A stretch of DNA of 64,000 nt, from positions 1,674,001-1,738,000 of the forward strand of contig OZ242183.1 of assembly GCA_965205925.1 (NCBI GenBank). Direction: 5' to 3'. This DNA is from CAYRJD01 sp965205925 (GTDB lineage Bacteria > Actinomycetota > Acidimicrobiia > Acidimicrobiales > Poriferisodalaceae). Positions within the stretch are counted from its first letter, which is position 1. Every line of letters starts with the position of its first letter. Shown piece by piece: positions 62,586 through 64,000 of this stretch. Made by a program: the position numbers and the translations under genes. The notes beneath the pieces were generated by a model, which was given only the letters and a program-made list of their open reading frames with translations, was not told the origin of the DNA and ran no database searches.

Positions 62586-63242
62586 TTACCTTGGGGCCCT
62601 TGGGCTCCTTGGCGCTCTTGGCGCCGCCTGGCCTCCATCACAAGCAGGCCAACCCTGCGATGGTGATTTCCACAGCACCAGAGGCTGAAGTTGAGATAGC
62701 TCCGATAGCTCTGTTGCCAGTGAATGGTTGACAGCAAATGTCGCGGTTGAATCGCTGACACCTGCCAACTGCAGAACGTGCAAGGCGCAACCACCTTGTT
62801 TAGCCGCAATAACTGCCCAGTCGCCTACGGATGGTGGTGACGGCCACCAAGGCGCGTAGCTCGCTCTGAAGTTCATAAAGGTGACTTCTCTGCTGGTCTC
62901 ATCGACAACTCCGTCAACATCGTGGGTACCGGTGAGTTGCGAGGCTGCTACATATACACCCGAAGGAATATCCACTGTGGCGATTCGGTTTATTAGTTGC
63001 GCCGGTTCAACAAAACGAGAAGCGATCTCGGTCGGTAGCTGAGCCAAATGGAATCCGGCTGGTTCGGCGCCAGCAAACCAGTATTCACTAGTGACAACCA
63101 CCGCTGTTTGCGCAGCGATGCTCTGTGGTCTGCCCCAGAGCCACAGGGTCGCCGCGACGGCTCCGACAACGGCTAGCGCTAGCAGCAGACGCCAACGTTC
63201 TATGCGAGAACCGAATTTACGACTGGGCTTGTGTGAGCTCAT
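62586..63242 (-). CDS. SAF-domain pilus assembly protein, CpaB/RcpC-like
   Basis: A 218-residue protein with one membrane helix (about 18-36, LLLALAVVGAVAATLWLW) and an extracellular SAF-like beta domain (ATVDIPSGVYVAASQL near 88-103). CpaB/RcpC proteins guide the Tad pilus through the envelope. The end, QAAPRAPRSPRAPR, is a basic, Pro-rich tail of repeated APR units. It overlaps the next upstream gene by 4 nt and precedes tadA by 6 nt. Actinobacterial relatives are short like this one. Confidence 0.8.
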   Translation of the reverse strand: MSSHKPSRKFGSRIERWRLLLALAVVGAVAATLWLWGRPQSIAAQTAVVVTSEYWFAGAEPAGFHLAQLPTEIASRFVEPAQLINRIATVDIPSGVYVAASQLTGTHDVDGVVDETSREVTFMNFRASYAPWWPSPPSVGDWAVIAAKQGGCALHVLQLAGVSDSTATFAVNHSLATELSELSQLQPLVLWKSPSQGWPACDGGQAAPRAPRSPRAPR

Positions 63243-64000
63243 CGCGCACTAGTCGCAGTGCTCTGTGCAGTTGCTGTGAAGCCGATCGCGTCGCTGGCGT
63301 AGGAACTCAGCCGGCGTAGGAACTCAAACCCTGAACCCAGCACCAGATCGTGTTGCATCCGTTGCTGTTTGTTGTCTTGTTCGGCTTTGAATGAGGCCTG
63401 TATCAGCCACTCAAACACTGCCGGACGCAACATTTGCCATGCGCAGTCTTCGGCAGGCGTATTAACCGCCGCGGAGATGTCGCAGGAGACCGTTTCAGAT
63501 TTGATCGCCGCGCGATGCCAGTCACGAACAATTGCCTGATCACTTGGGTCTAATGCATCCCATTGTCGAACTAGATGAGGCGCTCGCCCTGGCATGTTCA
63601 TTTGTTTTCGATCGGCCGATTTCCACGGCATCAGTTCACGCCAGGCGACTTGCACGCTCTTAGCTCGCCAAAGGCAGCCCGCTTCGTCGGTGAAGGCGAG
63701 CAAGCTTTGGTCTGGGACGCTAAACCAGCCTTTGCCTGGGGCAACGATTAGATGCTCGCCTCCACCCGGTAGGTGCTGTTGTGGGCTGTTTGTTTCATCT
63801 GCGATTCGTAACGGGCTGCTGAAAGCGACCGAGCTCGCGGCGAAATCGTCTGCTGAAGGTGCAATACATTCCGGGTCGGGGCTATCAAGCTTGTCGGGCG
63901 GACCGCTGGGAGGAGGCTCGTTGGTAGGAACAGTGGTAGTGGTTGTAGGGACAGGGTTTGCAGGGACAGGGTTTGCAGATGTAGTAGCCGCAACTGAATC
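63239..64000 (-). CDS. Uncharacterised protein, C-terminal part (5' end outside window)
   Basis: The minus-strand frame is open to the right edge, giving about 253 residues; the TTG at 63703 is an internal position, not a required start. The upstream half is a Pro/Thr/Ser-rich linker (NPVPANPVPTTTTT, EPPPSGPPDK) typical of a secreted or cell-wall-spanning segment; the rest (GKGWFSVPDQSLLAFTDEAG to the end) has Trp and Cys residues but no motif I recognise. An exact 15-bp tandem duplication (63947-63976) encodes NPVPA. It overlaps the CpaB-like gene by 4 nt and so belongs to the Tad operon. Confidence 0.75.
   Translation of the reverse strand, partial: DSVAATTSANPVPANPVPTTTTTVPTNEPPPSGPPDKLDSPDPECIAPSADDFAASSVAFSSPLRIADETNSPQQHLPGGGEHLIVAPGKGWFSVPDQSLLAFTDEAGCLWRAKSVQVAWRELMPWKSADRKQMNMPGRAPHLVRQWDALDPSDQAIVRDWHRAAIKSETVSCDISAAVNTPAEDCAWQMLRPAVFEWLIQASFKAEQDNKQQRMQHDLVLGSGFEFLRRLSSYASDAIGFTATAQSTATSAR
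63947..63976. repeat. Exact 15-bp tandem duplication in the right-edge gene
   Basis: AGGGACAGGGTTTGC occurs twice without a mismatch, encoding NPVPA repeated in the proline-rich linker. The lack of mismatches suggests that this duplication is recent. Confidence 0.9.

Overview
The window looks like a chromosomal segment of an actinobacterium (Actinomycetota), most likely from an Acidimicrobiia-like lineage. That placement is inference. It rests on (i) a gene order matching the mycobacterial metG-tatD-rsmA-ispE / glmU-prs-rplY-pth-mfd-mazG-eno-ftsB-DUF501-ppx neighbourhood, (ii) two tiny genes whose products resemble the actinobacterial ribosomal proteins bS22 and bL37, and (iii) many acyl-CoA dehydrogenase, CaiB/BaiF CoA-transferase and Tad pilus genes. 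Coding density is very high, many genes overlap by 4 nt, and GTG/TTG starts are common.

Layout, left to right. 1-1963: a cut-off GNAT acetyltransferase, ppx and a DUF501 gene (minus strand). 2048-10157: a CO-dehydrogenase-type (cox) molybdenum hydroxylase cluster (coxG, MobA-like, an acyl-CoA dehydrogenase, a two-piece XdhC/CoxI, coxE, coxD, coxM, coxS; minus strand) interrupted by one plus-strand SDR. It has no coxL large subunit and sits between DUF501 and ftsB, which are neighbours in mycobacteria. 10295-20641: core genes ftsB, eno, mazG, a lipoprotein, mfd, pth, rplY, prs, a short glmU and tRNA-Gln. 20782-28280: bS22, a membrane/Tat molybdenum oxidoreductase, then ispE, rsmA, tatD, metG, rsmI and a DUF192 gene. 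28392-32856: a Rieske-TPP enzyme fusion, a CoA transferase, ychF and bL37. 32853-36529: two SGNH hydrolases and an MBOAT acyltransferase, a likely O-acetylation unit. 36595-44169: phosphohexomutase, acyl-CoA dehydrogenase, SDR, enoyl-CoA hydratase, MFS transporter and a second CoA transferase. 44170-48457: an ECF sigma factor with a repeat-rich leader, a membrane partner and an amidase. 48464-57761: a pyrimidine operon pyrR-pyrB-pyrC-like-carA-carB-pyrD-pyrF preceded by a clear PyrR-binding hairpin. 57785-64000: a Tad/Flp-type pilus cluster running off the right edge.

Points that stand out: five polar arrays of one 12-bp unit (core GGTGGAGTA) in unrelated genes and different reading frames; many other 12/15-bp tandem duplications; a pyrC-like gene that has lost its metal-binding motif; a cox cluster without coxL; a single-chain Rieske-TPP enzyme; and a 30-codon leader ORF, built of 15-bp repeats, whose stop overlaps the prs start. 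No CRISPR array, transposase, integrase or prophage gene was seen.
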